A program made the translations under genes and the position numbers. From positions 10,804,658 through 10,868,657 of the forward strand of contig CP034983.1 in the NCBI GenBank assembly GCA_004026145.2: a DNA stretch of 64,000 bases, in the 5' to 3' direction. The stretch is from Takifugu bimaculatus (taxonomy: Eukaryota > Chordata > Actinopteri > Tetraodontiformes > Tetraodontidae). The notes under the pieces were generated by a model. It saw only the letters and a program-made list of their open reading frames with translations, made no database searches and was not told the DNA's origin. The first letter of the stretch is position 1. The number at the start of each line of letters is the position of its first letter. This document shows, in pieces, positions 12,351 through 25,756 of the stretch.

Positions 12351-14911
12351 AGGCGTTTAATGTCCAGAGGACTCCCCACAGTAGATCAAAACAATAGCTT
12401 TTATCCCATTGAAATGTGTGATTCAAACATCTGGTGAAGCAGAAACCCAGAGTGAGTGACAGTCCGGCGCCAGCTGGGCTTTAATCTCAATCCCTCACAC
12501 GGACATCTGATAACCGCTTCATGGTCCCGTTTTACATGTCACACAAGTGCAAGAAGTGACCACCCACAGGGGCTGGGGGGAGGATAACGACACGCTGCAC
12601 ACAGACGTCAAACACCAGGATGTCATCTGAATCTGAAACGCGGGATCAGATCACGCCAAGTGGCGGGGACGGCAATGGCGCAACGATGACTTAACCATCC
12701 TGGCCTCTGCGAGCGCGCCTACAAATCAAACCGTCAACGAGGAAAATCAATCAATGTAATGGAAAGGAAAGACTGAAAAGTGCCAGCACGGGAGAGAGAC
12801 AGACAACCGCCGCCCCCGCCAAGCCTGCTGCGGAGCGCTGTCCTCCAGGGAGGCTTGACGAGGCCATTCAATCGCCGAGGCTGACGACTGACAATGGGGA
12901 TCATGTCCAGAGGATAGAAATAGAAATTAGAACAAAGGAAACGGCCGAGCGCAGCGGGCCGCCTGTGGCTGCCTACAAGCTAGGATGGTTTCAAAGACAC
13001 GCCGCCTCAGAAATCCCGGTCACCTCTTTATCCATCCATCCATTCACTGGTATTGAAACCAGGTGGGGACGGACAGGCCTGTGCTCGTGTGCCATAAATC
13101 GCCATTCCCTTTGCACGGGTGTGCGGTGGGAGCATATGTCCTGTCAGTGGATGGCTGATGCGGCGTGAAGCGGCTCAACCGCACAGCTAAGACGCGACAG
13201 CCGCGCAGTCAGCCCCTCTGATTGTTGTCACCTGCCAAACACTGACGGCCGCGTCCCTCCTGCTGACGGCAAAGTGCACGCCGGAAAAAAGAAAAGAGCA
13301 AAATAAAACAAAACAACAACGCGGCGGCGTCGCTGCGTCCTTGCGAGGCAAATAAAACCCAATCGGATGGCGCATCACGCGCTCTCCCACCGTCGGCTGC
13401 AGGTGGACCTGCGTTCCAGATGGTATGGATTTATTTGCGGGATGCACCATGACTAAAGCCCCCAAATCTGGTCTATTTTATAAGTGCGGGGGGGATTATG
13501 TGATTGCGGCCTGCGTGCGTCTTCATTGTGCATGATTGTAAGCGCCAGATTTATTTATTTATTTTTTTAAATGTGGTGCTTTTATTCACATTTGAGCCTT
13601 TAAAAAAAACATCTCTGGACAAAAAGAAAAACTGAGCCACGCTTTGCGAGCTGAATATTATAGCCAACATTTCCTTGGTTGATGTATTGAACCGAATCGC
13701 TTGCTGACCCTGTAATAGGAGTAATTATACCAGCTGGATCAGCGAATAGGCCTCCACCCACGGCGCTGCGCACCCCATCGATCACATTTCCTCCGGAAGC
13801 CTTCACATGACTTTACTTAGTTTTTTGGCTCAGAAATAAGCACATTTATTTGACAGGAAGAAAACAAGTCTACTTTGTTAAACTTGCATCTCCACATGTT
13901 CTGTACCTGAGGCGGAACGCCAGCGTGATCCAAACTGGTTTAGTCCAAAAATAGGACCTGTGGGATCAGTTCTTTTGTTATTAGACAAACATGAATTTTA
14001 TATTCCTCCTACTACAGAAGAAGGGGCAGGGGGGCAACAATTACAATTCAAAGGTCATGCTCTTTAGAAAAGGAGGAATAAAATGGGAACCAACTTTGGC
14101 TATCATTAGACAGAAGGAAAGGGGATGCTCGTGCATGCCTGACAGCTCCCGGTGGCTATCCTCTTCCCGATTTAACTTTGACCAGCGCTGCAGACTGGAA
14201 GTGAAGCTCGCCGACGCCGTGAGCCGCCGCAGCTTGCACGTTTCAAAAGTGGAATGCAAAGGTAACCCTGGAGCACAGATGAATTTTCATTCTTAGTGAC
14301 TGGAGCTGGCGGACAAGATCCCGCGTTGGGGATCGGGCACGTTGGGATGGGCAGAGGGTACTTTGCTGTAATAAGATGGTTGAGACGCAGAAATCTAGAA
14401 CAGGCAAATGACAATAGAGAGGAGGGCGGGGAGGTCAGAGGCTGCATTCATCAACTTGCACGGTCCAAGCAAACGTGCGCGCAGCTTGCCAGCTAGATTA
14501 TTAGATGGCTTCTGCTGCATTAGAGGAGATGACACACTACATTTTCCCTGATGGCTCCGCACCGCCAGGCTACCACTGCTACTGTTGTTTGTCGCTACAT
14601 GGCGAGGTACGATTATGCAGCGCAGTCTGTCGGCGGCTAAAAATGTTAGCATTTACCTCAAAGTAAAATGCGAACCTGACAGAATCCTGCTCCAACCTCT
14701 GAAATATCACATTCACCTCACCGATTCCATTAAATCCAAAGATGTGTACCGGTAGTTCAATTTTAATTGGAAATTTACTGACAGGCCTGTTCATCACTGC
14801 CCACATCTCAGTTAGTCAGACCTCTGGTAGCTTCTTGGGTGAGGAGCAGAACAAAGCGCTGTCGTGCTGTAATTCACGATAAACTCTTGCTGGTGGCACC
14901 AATTCAAAATA

Positions 14912-14929
14912 CCCCCCCCCCCCCCCCCC
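14912..14929 (+). repeat. Poly-C tract (18 bp)
   Basis: This is an uninterrupted run of 18 C. Confidence 0.97.
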
Positions 14930-15052
14930 AACCAGCATGTTTACACACTGTTTCATGTTGGAAGCAGTGTGGCGAAAGCTGTCAAAACACCTCCAATATC
15001 AGTCAAGAAGCAAAAAATAAATAAGTAAACAAGATAGAACTGGGTAGATTAT

Positions 15053-15068
15053 AAAAAAAAAAAAAAAA
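15053..15068 (+). repeat. Poly-A tract (16 bp)
   Basis: This is a run of 16 A inside an A-rich stretch. No retroelement body was recognised. Confidence 0.95.
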
Positions 15069-16479
15069 TCACACAATCATGAAACATATCTAAATAATGT
15101 GGTAGCTATGGTAACTAGACATATATGGTCAGATGAGTATCACACACACACACACGCGTTAATGTACAGTCTTATCATTTCAAGAGCTCCTGAAACCCGA
15201 GGGCTGCTCAGAGAACCATGCTAAAGTTCGGCACCGCAGACCGTATCAGCGGCTCCAACAGCGTGGACCTGAACCTGACAGCTCTGGAGCCGGCGCTTGT
15301 CCAGCGAAGGTCACGGCGGGGAGAAGGGATCCCGGGCAGCGTACCTGAACAGATGAATAACAAGTGAGCGCGGGGATGCTCCATGCTGTGCGAAACCTGC
15401 GTCGAGAGTCGAGCCAAAAGATAATCAGGGAGCTAAAAATGTTCCAATATTAAATTGGGATTTGCTTTTCCTTGGATAAATCCAGTGACAGTGGCTCAAT
15501 AATCAGGTGTACCAGTGTAAACCAGAGTCATTTGACAGCCAGGCTAATATTAGTAACTCAAATTTAGGCCCGAGCGACTCTGTGATTCTAAAAAGCCACA
15601 AAAACAGCGACATGAATGCCATGTTGTCACCTTAATAATTGCAGGATGAACACGATTGGAACCAATGCTCCAGCAGGTCCCCAACCTCAGCAGCTCATTA
15701 TTAGAAAGAAGCCCAGTGGAGCTCGTTAGAGGACGAGGGGAGACGCGGTAAATAAGGTTAATTGGCCGATCTGTCAGACCCGGGAAGATGCTCGCACTGA
15801 CACGGAACAACTAGAACGTGATTTCATCCTCTGTGCCCCCCACGCCTTTCCCTCCTGTTTGCCTTCATTAGCAATGTAAAGGACCGTGACGTGGAGGCTG
15901 GAGATGGTAGCCAAGGTGGGTCGTGTTTCACACCACAAGTGATCAATGTGGGGCCAGGAGCCCTCTGTATTCATTAATATCACGCTACATACGTGTGTAA
16001 ACACTTATGTACTCAGAAGACTTAGAAAACATGTCACTGGGCACTAGTGGGATAGCAAGCATGGATGAACACTAATGCTTCCAGTAAATTAGCATATCGC
16101 AGGTTAATGTAATCTAGTTATTATTGTAATACATTAGCCCTCTTACCTGGTACGAAGCAGTGGTGGAACAATCACCTCCAAGGGTAACTCATTAGTTCTG
16201 AGTGAAAGGAGCGGACACCGGAGAGCCAAAAGGTTTAATATGCACGACATCGGCCGCCTCTGCTTACTCTCGTCTTGGTGCTCTCATTTGTTTTTCTGGC
16301 TCTGGATGTTCGGGGCAGGGCTGCTAATGGCTGAAGCTGCCGCCTGGCTGTGGGCGTCCTGCTAAGTCATCAGGATTTTAGGCCATTCCTGCTAATGGCA
16401 CGAGACAGTTAATTAAAGGTCTCATCTTGTGGGAAATGTATCCAGCTTTACGTTCACTGAACCAATCGCAGCACCGCGA

Positions 16480-16620
16480 GGGGGGGCAGAAATTCCAACA
16501 TCATACGTCTTAATTAGCTTAGTATGGTATGTGCTGCTCGCAGAGAAAAATATCAATCGCCAATTGCTGCTGATAGATTAGTATTGATTAATCTGTCACT
16601 GCAGAGCGAGGCTGGTTTCA
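16480..16620. other. Candidate conserved noncoding element
   Basis: This is a smooth, repeat-free AT-rich block with TTAATTAGC, CAATTGC and GATTAATC cores, the style of homeodomain-bound vertebrate developmental enhancers. Conservation cannot be judged from one sequence. Confidence 0.2.
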
Positions 16621-16645
16621 CTGCAAAGCCAGTGGATTGATTTCA

Positions 16646-16710
16646 TTATATATATACTGTATATATATATATACACACATACACACACACATACATACAC
16701 ATACATATAT
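16646..16710 (+). repeat. Compound (TA)n/(CA)n microsatellite
   Basis: TATATA arms around ACTGT pass into CA and CATA units. The TA part can form a cruciform or hairpin. Confidence 0.95.
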
Positions 16711-16861
16711 GCTCCTAACCGCTAATTTTTGATGAAGATGAAAACGATGGTCTGGTTTCCATGGTAATCAAGGCACAGGGAGAAATGCACATCTTTAACG
16801 ATGGCCGTAGTCTGAATGTAAGAAGGGTCGCTGGGAAAAGGTAACGGTGATAGCTTTAGGG

Positions 16862-16881
16862 CTCCTCCTCCTCCTCCTCCT
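16862..16881 (+). repeat. (CTC)n trinucleotide tract
   Basis: There are six to seven CTC units. Confidence 0.9.
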
Positions 16882-19036
16882 ACCATTCAGGTCCACTTTC
16901 ACTCTCCTCTGAACCCCCCGCCCCCTGCAGAAAAAAGCTGCAAAACACAAAGCTCGTCACCTAGGCAACATGAAATGCCCGGCAACATAGAGTGGCAGGA
17001 TCACAGAGTGCAGAGCTGTGCATTTTTCCTGTGACCTCCAGCCAACACACAAAACTCACAACAGCACAGCGGCGGTTTTCTGAGCAGCTTTGCGCCACCG
17101 CAGTGGTCGCTCAGATTTTCTTCTCCTCCCAAAGTTTGCTCGCCACTATTACAGACCCTCGACGAGGGTTGATGTCTGGAGTCCTGAGTCCACGTCTGAA
17201 AATGATGTCTCAGGCTCCCTCAACCTCTCGTCACACTTTGAGCCCGATGAATCCTGGCATTTTCATCTTGCGGAGAAGAAATCCATTAATGGGAAAAAAA
17301 ATATAATTTAGTATATTCTGGTGTCAGCTGACCCCAATTTTGGGGAATACAGGTCTGCTGAATCAACACCTGAGCAGGTGAAGCAAGCATGATTGAGTCC
17401 CACAGGCTCGTACAGTAGATACCAGCGCGGGGTGTCGATGGACTGACACCCCATCCCAAATAGGGATCCATCAGACCAGCTGTCAGACTTAATTATTGTT
17501 CCTTGTTGCAAGTAATATTCTTGATAAATGGGAATAAACGCTGACTAATGTGGAGGGTTCTTGCTGCCGCGTTGTGTCTTTTCCTGTACATGCTACTGAG
17601 CGGAGGACAATTATACACAATTAAACGGAAAAGTCGGGACATTTGTGAAAGTTGGGGGCATCTGGGCATTTCCAGACAGGGTCAAAGGGCTGTTTGACGA
17701 GATGAGATGGAAAGAGGATGTTGTTGTTTTTGTTTTTTTTTCCCCAATTCGACAAATGTCAACTGTCTTCAGTTTCAGATGCAGCCACGGCGCTTCAGCC
17801 AGCGCTGGATCCTCCAACCGCACGGCCAAGTTTGATTTTCCCCTGTATCAAGAACTAAACTTTTAGAAGTGATTGATGTTGTGTTTTTTATCTAAGAGAG
17901 GGAACGGTCATGCTGAAAGCGAACCACTCGTTCCACGTCAGTGGAGACCTTATTGAGACGTCTTTCTGCACCCGCTGATAGAAAAGTATACCAGAAAATG
18001 ACAAGTGCACCAAAGCAATACGATGACGCCGCACCGATGAAAGATATGCGAGCGATAAAATCCTCAACATGAGGGTAATTTCTAACATAACCCGATGTGT
18101 AGCGAGTAATCTCATTTTCTATAGGACCTTAATGCTTTAATGGCTCCCATTATGTCATATAGAAATAATGAACCAAGCCAAATGGTTCTCATTTCAGTAC
18201 CAAAGCTAAATCATTTTTTCCAATCAAGAGAGTAGCCTTAATCCTGCAATAAACACGTGTGCGGAGTGGAGGATTGTGGGTGACCTTGGCTGATGTATCG
18301 TTTTATTTAAGCACCGTCTTTTGACCAATCCCCTATAATTGCTTGGTTAAGCTTGGGTGTTGGGAACCAGGTTTCAAACGGTTCCTAAACTGTCGCCGAA
18401 CTGGACCAGACGGCTTTTTACAACCACGGGAAAATGAAAAAACTGAAAATTCAGCCGCGAGAACGGGGCTCAGCTGAGGCAACACATGCAGGATTAATGA
18501 CAAATCAATAGCTCCCCATAAATTTGCATGAATGAATACCTTTGTGTCAAGCTGTGTCCACGTTACTCTGTAGCTGGAATCAAGTCACGCCTGTTTCTTA
18601 ATAAATTGTTTAAAACATCTCCAATTATCCTTTGTTTGTTTCATGTCCTGTGAAATATCAGGAGCTGTTCTGAAAATATGATGTTAATACTGTAAAGAAA
18701 AGAAGAAAAAAGGTCTTGTGAGACACGAAGGCTCGGCTACAGCGATGTTAGCAATTCAATTCACTGCCTGCTTGCAAAGAGCTGCAGTAACAAGAGAAAG
18801 GAGCGCGCCTGTTTTCATCCCTGTTGTGGAGCCGATTCAACCCATGCAAGCAGCAGCCGCGGCTCCGACACCCCTCACATCGGCCACTTACAGCTTCCCA
18901 TTCAACAGGTTGAATGCAGACGCTGCAACTATAAATACATTTAAATTAAAAACACACCTGAGAAATGATATCGCTGACAGCTAATGAAGGCCGTACACTG
19001 CTAACGCTCTTCATCATAAGGGTAACGGCGCTAGCA

Positions 19037-19546
19037 GAGGGGTGTCGGAACCCTGTCCTAGAGGACTGCAGTCCAGCTGGGTCCTACCGGAAAACGGCTC
19101 TCGCCAAGGCAAGTGGGAGCCCTGGTGAAACGTCAGCTTCCATTTACTTCGGACCTGGGAATGACATCACGGGCGACTTTTCAGCGCAGCAGTTACAAAG
19201 TCAGAAAAGAAGACGGCTGACCTCCCCAAAGGCAATTCTTGGGCTTGCCTGGTTCAAATACAAACAACTTCCGGACAAACATGTTGGATGAAGAGAAAAC
19301 ACAAAACGCTGAATGTAGCCCTTTTTTATTTTTTTCCCGGCATATTTCGTTGTTGACAGTTTGGAAAGGCGAGCGCTCTGTTTACACTGGGGGCAGCCAT
19401 CTTTGAAAGCCAGCACAGGGGTAATGAGGAATATCCATTTTTCTGAGTTGGAAATCTGACCTTGGGGGGGCAGTCCTCCGAATTGTCTGCTCGGTCGGTC
19501 AGAAAACCCAGTTGGACTACAGATTCCTTGGTTTCCGCCACCCCTG
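19037..19546. mobile_element. Non-autonomous hAT-like MITE with 8-bp target duplication
   Basis: The left end GAGGGGTGTCGGAACC and the right end, read in reverse complement as CAGGGGTGGCGGAAACC, are terminal inverted repeats. The symmetry continues inward: CTGCAGTCCAGCTGGGT (19066-19082) against the reverse complement of 19506-19522, 15 of 17 matching. The flanks CGCTAGCA (19029-19036) and CTCTAGTA (19547-19554) match at 6 of 8 positions and fit the 8-bp, CTAG-centred target duplications of hAT transposons. At 510 bp with no transposase ORF it is a non-autonomous derivative. Divergence of the ends marks it as old and immobile. Confidence 0.75.
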
Positions 19547-22500
19547 CTCTAGTAGATAGATTTACCAAATATAGCTTTATCTTTAGGCTTTATTTTTGTT
19601 GTCTGATTCCAGTTCAAATGTCATGAGAAGTTCCAGCACATTTAACTTCAATATTCCAATACTTCTAGGTTTAAGCAAGTATTCAAATCTGGACTTTTCT
19701 CTAAACTCAATTAAAAAAAACTTCACAAACTTAATGGCAAACTGAATGGCCGCGGAGTTCCATGAACATCTATTCCTTCTCCAGAACAGACGGCTGCAAA
19801 TTGATTCCGGTATTGAGATGTACAGTGTGGAAAGCAGCGGCTCATTGCAGATGCTGACATTGTTTTCAAGCCGGCCAGAAATGGAACACCCCGGTGCTAT
19901 TCATCATGTGCTGCTCAATTATGAATGTCTGAAAAGTTGAACATGCTGCAGTCATATATTTCCAAGGCTGCGCTCCGAAAGTCAGCAGGTTCGGCTGTTG
20001 TTTCCTGGGCGTTGAGAGAAAAGTCCTGTTTTATTTTTTCCTCATAATGTCTGCATTACTAATCAATGAACGAAGAAAAAACAGCACTGGCCTTACTTAT
20101 TGATTTAACAGCACACATAATATATTCCTGAAATATTCGTTAGGCTGTGTGGCTAATGAAGCGTGTAAAAGCTGATGTATTAGGGCACATCCAGCCCTCT
20201 GCTTAATTTTCTTTCTAAAGGCTTAAAATATGGTTGAATAATCAGGGCAGGACTTTTATCATTCCAGTCAGCGTTCTCTTGCAGGCCCAGCTAATAATGG
20301 TGAATCAGCCAAAGCCACTGGGGTTCCCGGACTTAATTATCCACCACGCTTTTGTCTAAAGGCGCTCAATAGAAGATCTGAAGCAGTCTTAGATGTGTCC
20401 GATCTGATCTTCTAACTGATGAGATTCCACTTCCTTTATGGCACTAATTACTGAAATTAGATCTCCAGCAGAGGAGCCTACTGTACAGAAGTGCAAGAGA
20501 CTCTTTAATCTCCACTGTAGCCGAGACTCCTCCGCCGCCATACGAGCTGCTGTTCTTCGAGAATTAACAGATCCTCGCGCTCACATTTGGAATCCCGGCT
20601 GAGAAATGCGATAAAAGGTGAAAGTTTGTAACTCCTTGGCGACCTGCTGGTGGCTCTTTTCTCCACCACCTTGCCTTCAAGTCCTCCGACTCTCCCACGT
20701 GAGTATAAAGACGCAGGTTATGGCCGACCTTGAACGTCGGAAACAAAACCTCGCCACCAGCGAAGCCTCATTATCCGTCATATATAATTAAAATCGGAAC
20801 ACTCCTGCTTCAAAGAAAGTTTATTCTTGAGGTTTTCTTATTGTAATCAGATTCTCAAGTGTATGAACAGGTAACCCGACGGAGGGACGAGACACTTCAG
20901 AGTATGAATGCAGCTAACAAATTAGCAGAATGACACTTTCAAACTAGCCTGACTAGAGAATAATAAGAAATGTCTCGTCTACAAGGCGTTGGTGGACTTT
21001 CACAGCTCGGGAGGCTTCTTTTTTTAACGAGTTTTCAGATAAAGTGTGAACGGAACTTCGGTTTAAAAGTTTTCCGTTATCATGGACCAATATCCTCAGC
21101 ATTTACACTTTTAATAAAATGGCGGCCAGAGAAAAATGTTCATTTATTTGACCAAAAAAAAACCAAAAAAACTGTCATTGTGTGACAGCTGCTGAAACTC
21201 TTCTCAGTTTTCACGTAATTATCGGTTACCTGTGACTTGGATCGGTCCAAGCAAAAGCGGCGAGTCGTTCGGGTTTGCGGAACAATGCGGATTTGTCCTC
21301 GGGAGGAATCCACAGATTCCGCCGACCATGTTCTTCCTATAGGGTTCAAACTTCCTTCAAGTAATCAAGGAGTGGCACAACAGGGTCATGGATAAAACGG
21401 GCCCATTTTTAATAAGCCACTTTGCCAAAATAACTTTACTTTGAAGTCCAGTCAAGGGAATTAGGCAGAACGTTTTAAGTAATTAATCCCTCATTTGAGT
21501 CACTTGCACCTTAACATTTGCCACAGAGGTCTCTCTAAGTATCCTCCACACGCATTTGAGCTCAAAGTGACAAACCCAGATTTCCAAGGCCCCCTGGAGA
21601 GACATGGAAGTAACGTTAGAAACTTAGCAGGAGCAGCAAAAGACTTTGAAATCATATAATCACGTTAAAAATGCTTAGTTCTTTTTTTTTCTTTAGGTTA
21701 ATTGAAGGTCGCGGTGGGTGAGTGTGGTTGTTTAATTAAATTTGCCGGCCATAAAACTTTAGAGGGGCATTATGCAAATGTGATTTTAATTGCTGTCCGT
21801 TCCAAATGTCATCAAAGTAGAACAGCCAGCGTTTATCGCACGCGACTCTGAAGAATTAAATAAAAAACCTTCAGAAGTGACTGATTTCACTCCAGTCCAT
21901 CGCAAATGCAGACACTCCCACCCAGATATTAATATCGATTCTAATTTAAATAACTTTAAACCAGTTCATGTGGATGAGAAACGACAGGTGATGATTTGAC
22001 ATTTCTCATTAGCACCTTACTAATGCTTCTGTGAATACACCCCTATAATAAGGCTGCCATCTGTTGTAATGCATCACAGTTTTCTGGTGCAGGTTCTTCC
22101 TTTGCTGGGGGGTGGCGGTCTCTTTGATCGGTGCATTTCTTTATTTGCCAAGTGCATGTACTGATGTCTTAAATGCATCTATGGCCAGCAGAGTTTGGTC
22201 GATTTAAGGTACATGCCAGCCACTGGTGCTTGAAATTGCACAGTTCAAAGGGCACCGATTGTGGTTACACACTAGGAAAATCAAATATTGGCAAAGGCTG
22301 CCAAGGAGAATTATACAGGGAGAGAGGGAGGGAAAAGTTAAAACAGGGAGGCAGGGACTGTAATGACGGGGGCTTGATCAAATATTGATTGGCTGGAGCG
22401 GCACAGAAGGTGGAACTGTTGAGGAATCCACAATCCAGAGACCTGTGCGATCTGCTCCAAGAGAGGAAATGGAGTAACTCTGACTCTTCATCCACTCCTG

Positions 22501-23182
22501 TATTATTGATATGAACAGATTTATTCCAGCACACGCAGGCAGAGCTGGAATTAATCCGGAATAAAATAACAAGGAGCAGAGCAACTCTTTCTCTGGCAGA
22601 ACCTTGAGTCCAGTGGGCATCAGTTATTTAAAATAAAGCATTTGTGTCTTTAATAACGTGATTTCACAGGCAGCATTTCCCTCAAACCCCCCCCAAAAAC
22701 ACAGAAAAGGTTGATGAACGATCGTATGAATGGAGCCTGGAGCAAATCTCAGTTCTGTTTGTTGGATTATCACCAATTCGATTAATTTAACTGCTGAGAG
22801 CAGAAGCAGGGAAATGGCCGATGATACAATCGGCATCACACATCCATCCTTCAATAGAAAAACAAAGCAATTATTCAACACAAAGACACGAGCCCGGTTC
22901 AGGATTTCCTCTGCTCATCCACGAGTGCATGAATGAACGTCAGGAGCAGAAGTCGTCCTCGAGCTGCGGGGTCTCACGGGACCTTCATTATGTGGGGGCC
23001 GCGGGTTATTAATGAACTTCCAAAAACCTTTCTGCTTTGTAAATCCCATGCAATAATATACCGGTACTTAAAAACGATTTTTTTTACAGAGGCGCCAACG
23101 TTTAAATCTCTAAATCTGAGAACCCGCCTTCAGAAACTCTGGTGTCCTCCCTAATCTTCAGAAAGGTTCCTCGGTCATCTAA

Positions 23183-23275
23183 GGCTGCACAATTCTGCAG
23201 AAAATACAAATCACGATTGTGGGGGGGGTGCTTAGAATTGAGATTATGACTCTTTTTTTCCTCCCCACGTAACGT
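23183..23275. mobile_element. Fragment of a dispersed 'GCTGCACAATT' fish repeat
   Basis: CTAAGGCTGCACAATTCTGC is followed by AATCACGATTGT and AGAATTGAGATTATGACT, a pattern recalled from hAT-type interspersed repeats of teleosts that begin with a GGCTGCACGATT-like end. A possible opposite end (AATCGAGATCACGATTTATT) lies near 24214, so the pair may bound a degraded element of about 1 kb. The body between has no recognisable transposase. Confidence 0.4.
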
Positions 23276-24184
23276 TTACTGACCTATTGAAAAGGAACAG
23301 TTAAAAGGTCATCTAGAGTTAGAAGCAATGCGATTTCCCTCCACCACAGAGCAGGAGGGTCGTCAGCAGAGGGGCTAGTTGTGAACAAATGTGAAACTTT
23401 TGAATATAGACGTGACCTGATACTGATTCAAGTGAACACGTGGAGCCGTTTCACACCCAAACGCGTCATTTCTCAAGTACAGATACGTGTTAATGAGGTC
23501 GGAAGCCCTTTCTTGATATGATGTGGAATCAATTGCGAGCTATAGTATGCAAATAAGATCTCTGCGTTGACTGGAATTGTTAGGGCCTTCTTCTCTCTTC
23601 TCTCCTTCTCTTATTTGGAGAACTATGACCTGGATGATTGAGACTCTACACAGACATCGAGCTGTAATATGGGAAAAGAATATGGCCAGCTTGGTAATAT
23701 TACTATTTTATTAAGCAATAAAAGTTGGGCAGCAAGGCTACGGATGACATCGACTAAGTCACCATATGAAGCAACACAAACTATGAAATCCGTGCCGTTT
23801 TTTGGAATGACTTCCTGTTTACTCGACACATTTCAAAGCATCAGTACACCAGGTAAAGTCACTACTTTGCAATGCACCTTAGACCGTCTTTGTCTGGCTG
23901 AGATGTGAAGCTGTTCCACAACGTTGAAAGCGAAACCTTTTTCAGGCACGAGTTCGGTTCGGGCGGGCGTCTTATCACTTGGGTTTGGGTGGCTATCCTT
24001 AACTCTCCTTCCCTCCGCCAAGGCTTTCCTCCAACTTTCCTCCGCTTTCATGCCCTCACTCATTGCTAATGCTCGACTCAATCACGCTAACGCTCAACTC
24101 ACGCTTCAACTAACTTGGCAAGAAGAAAGACGTGTTTGCCTGTGATCAAGCTTCTAAAATATAATGCTAAATTAGAATTGTGTC

Positions 24185-24252
24185 TAAAAATGAGTTTGGC
24201 AGTGTGTGTGTGAATCGAGATCACGATTTATTTATTTTTACCAATTTATGAT
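24185..24252. mobile_element. Possible second end of the 23.2 kb repeat
   Basis: A short (GT)n run followed by GAATCGAGATCACGATTTAT resembles, in inverted sense, the CACGATT words at 23.2 kb. The match is short and the linkage to that fragment is inference. Confidence 0.3.
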
Positions 24253-25102
24253 GAGGGCCTATGCTCATCAATGATTCAGGTTTATAATCTGAAACAAGCT
24301 CCAGCTTTCAGCCGTGAAGCCCCAGAAAGGAAACTTGGAACTCTGAGGAGTCCCGAAGTGTCTGCAGGCAAACAAGACTTATTAGTCTAGGAAAAAAGCA
24401 TTGTCCGAGGTGCAGATGTCCGTCGTGCACTTCCCCTGAACTCAGCCGGAGAAGAGTAAATGCGTGCCACATAAATAAGTGAACACACACTCATCTTTTT
24501 ATTCTCTCTGTACACAACCATCTTCTTTTATGCTAGCGGACCTGTTTCAGACAAGGTGAAAGGGAAGAACCTTCACAAATGCATCAAGCTGGACATTTTC
24601 CACATTAAAAATAGACTGGTAGTACATTATTTACAAATGAAAGGTTTTTATATCGCCCTCATCGGTCGGCAAGTTGAACACCAAGAAAAGAGACATGTTC
24701 TTTAATAAAGCAGAAGCTGTCAAAACAGTAAAAAATACCTTTGATATTTGGTCCCAGGACTAAAGAGGGACTGATCAAAGGAAGCCAATTTTACCACTGC
24801 TCATTAATACAAAAATGCTATTTTTATTTAAAAGACACAACTCTGCAGCTCAGACCATGTCAGCACACCTGGTAACCATTCTTTTACTGTGTAATCAGAT
24901 GTTTAATGCAAGCTGACCGAGCCGGACGTAAAGGCCCAAGTTCTCTGGTCGGCTACGTCTGCCACATCTCTAAGCATTTGCCACAGTCCTGAAGGTGAGC
25001 GAAATGATGTCACTTATGGGAATTGCTGTCTTATTGTCAAATAAAAATATCTGAACATCAAAAATCTCTGAAACTGTTGGTCCCTCACGTTGCAGCTCAA
25101 GC

Positions 25103-25756
25103 TTGCATTTGTTGAGCAGTCACGGAGTCACATCCCTCGGCTCACCATTGAACTCTGTTGGGTCTCGACAACATCACAGAATTAATAATGACTTTCCACC
25201 ATCCCATAAACACGTAGCACACTCACCCAAAGCAACACGTTTGATTACAGCTATACATTATGGCCAACAATTATGCAGCAGTGTACCAATCATGGCACAT
25301 GTGCCCGAGGTTGCTGACCCCAGCTCACTCTCTGGTGATTATAATAAGCACGTCCGTGTGTTCACCACTGGCCAACGCTTCGATGGGATTTACATCATTT
25401 CCTGCTTTGTTGTCGACCACTATTATACAAGGTTAGGTCGCTGCTCTCTGTTCATGTTGCTTTCACTAAATTATTTTCCTCTTGTGTCTCCCTCCGTCTG
25501 CCTGGGGAGGTCACACCTTGTGGGTGTGGATCAGCTCTGGCATGAGGAGCAACGCAATCAGACGCCAATCAGTCAGCAGCGCCGATATCAGACATCCACC
25601 ACCGAAGTAAGCTGTTCGGCATTCGCCAGCGTTGGCATTTCAGAAAGAAATGACACTTCTCGTTCCTTTGGTGCTTTCGTCAGGTTCACGAACAGAACTG
25701 AACAGCTACGTCGACCAATTTTAGGGTGCCGATACAACACTGCAGTGCATTTATAG
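25103..25756 (+). other. Unidentified 217-codon ORF, probably not a gene
   Basis: This is the longest ATG-to-stop frame in the window. The product is rich in Ser, Arg and His, with scattered Cys, one hydrophobic patch (around FMLLSLNYFPLV) and no motif I recognise. There is no convincing promoter, splice context or polyadenylation signal beside it. A frame of this length is only mildly surprising by chance in 64 kb read six ways. It could be a decayed mobile-element ORF or an open stretch of conserved noncoding DNA. Confidence 0.2.

Larger units (their letters stand above)
11062..19028. other. Intergenic DNA, no gene recognised
   Basis: There are no ORFs with recognisable domains. It holds CA, poly-C, poly-A, AT and CTC simple repeats and GC-rich patches around 12.6-13.4 kb. 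AT-rich blocks with homeodomain-type TTAATTA/TAATTA cores, for example near 16.5 kb, may be regulatory. Confidence 0.55.
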
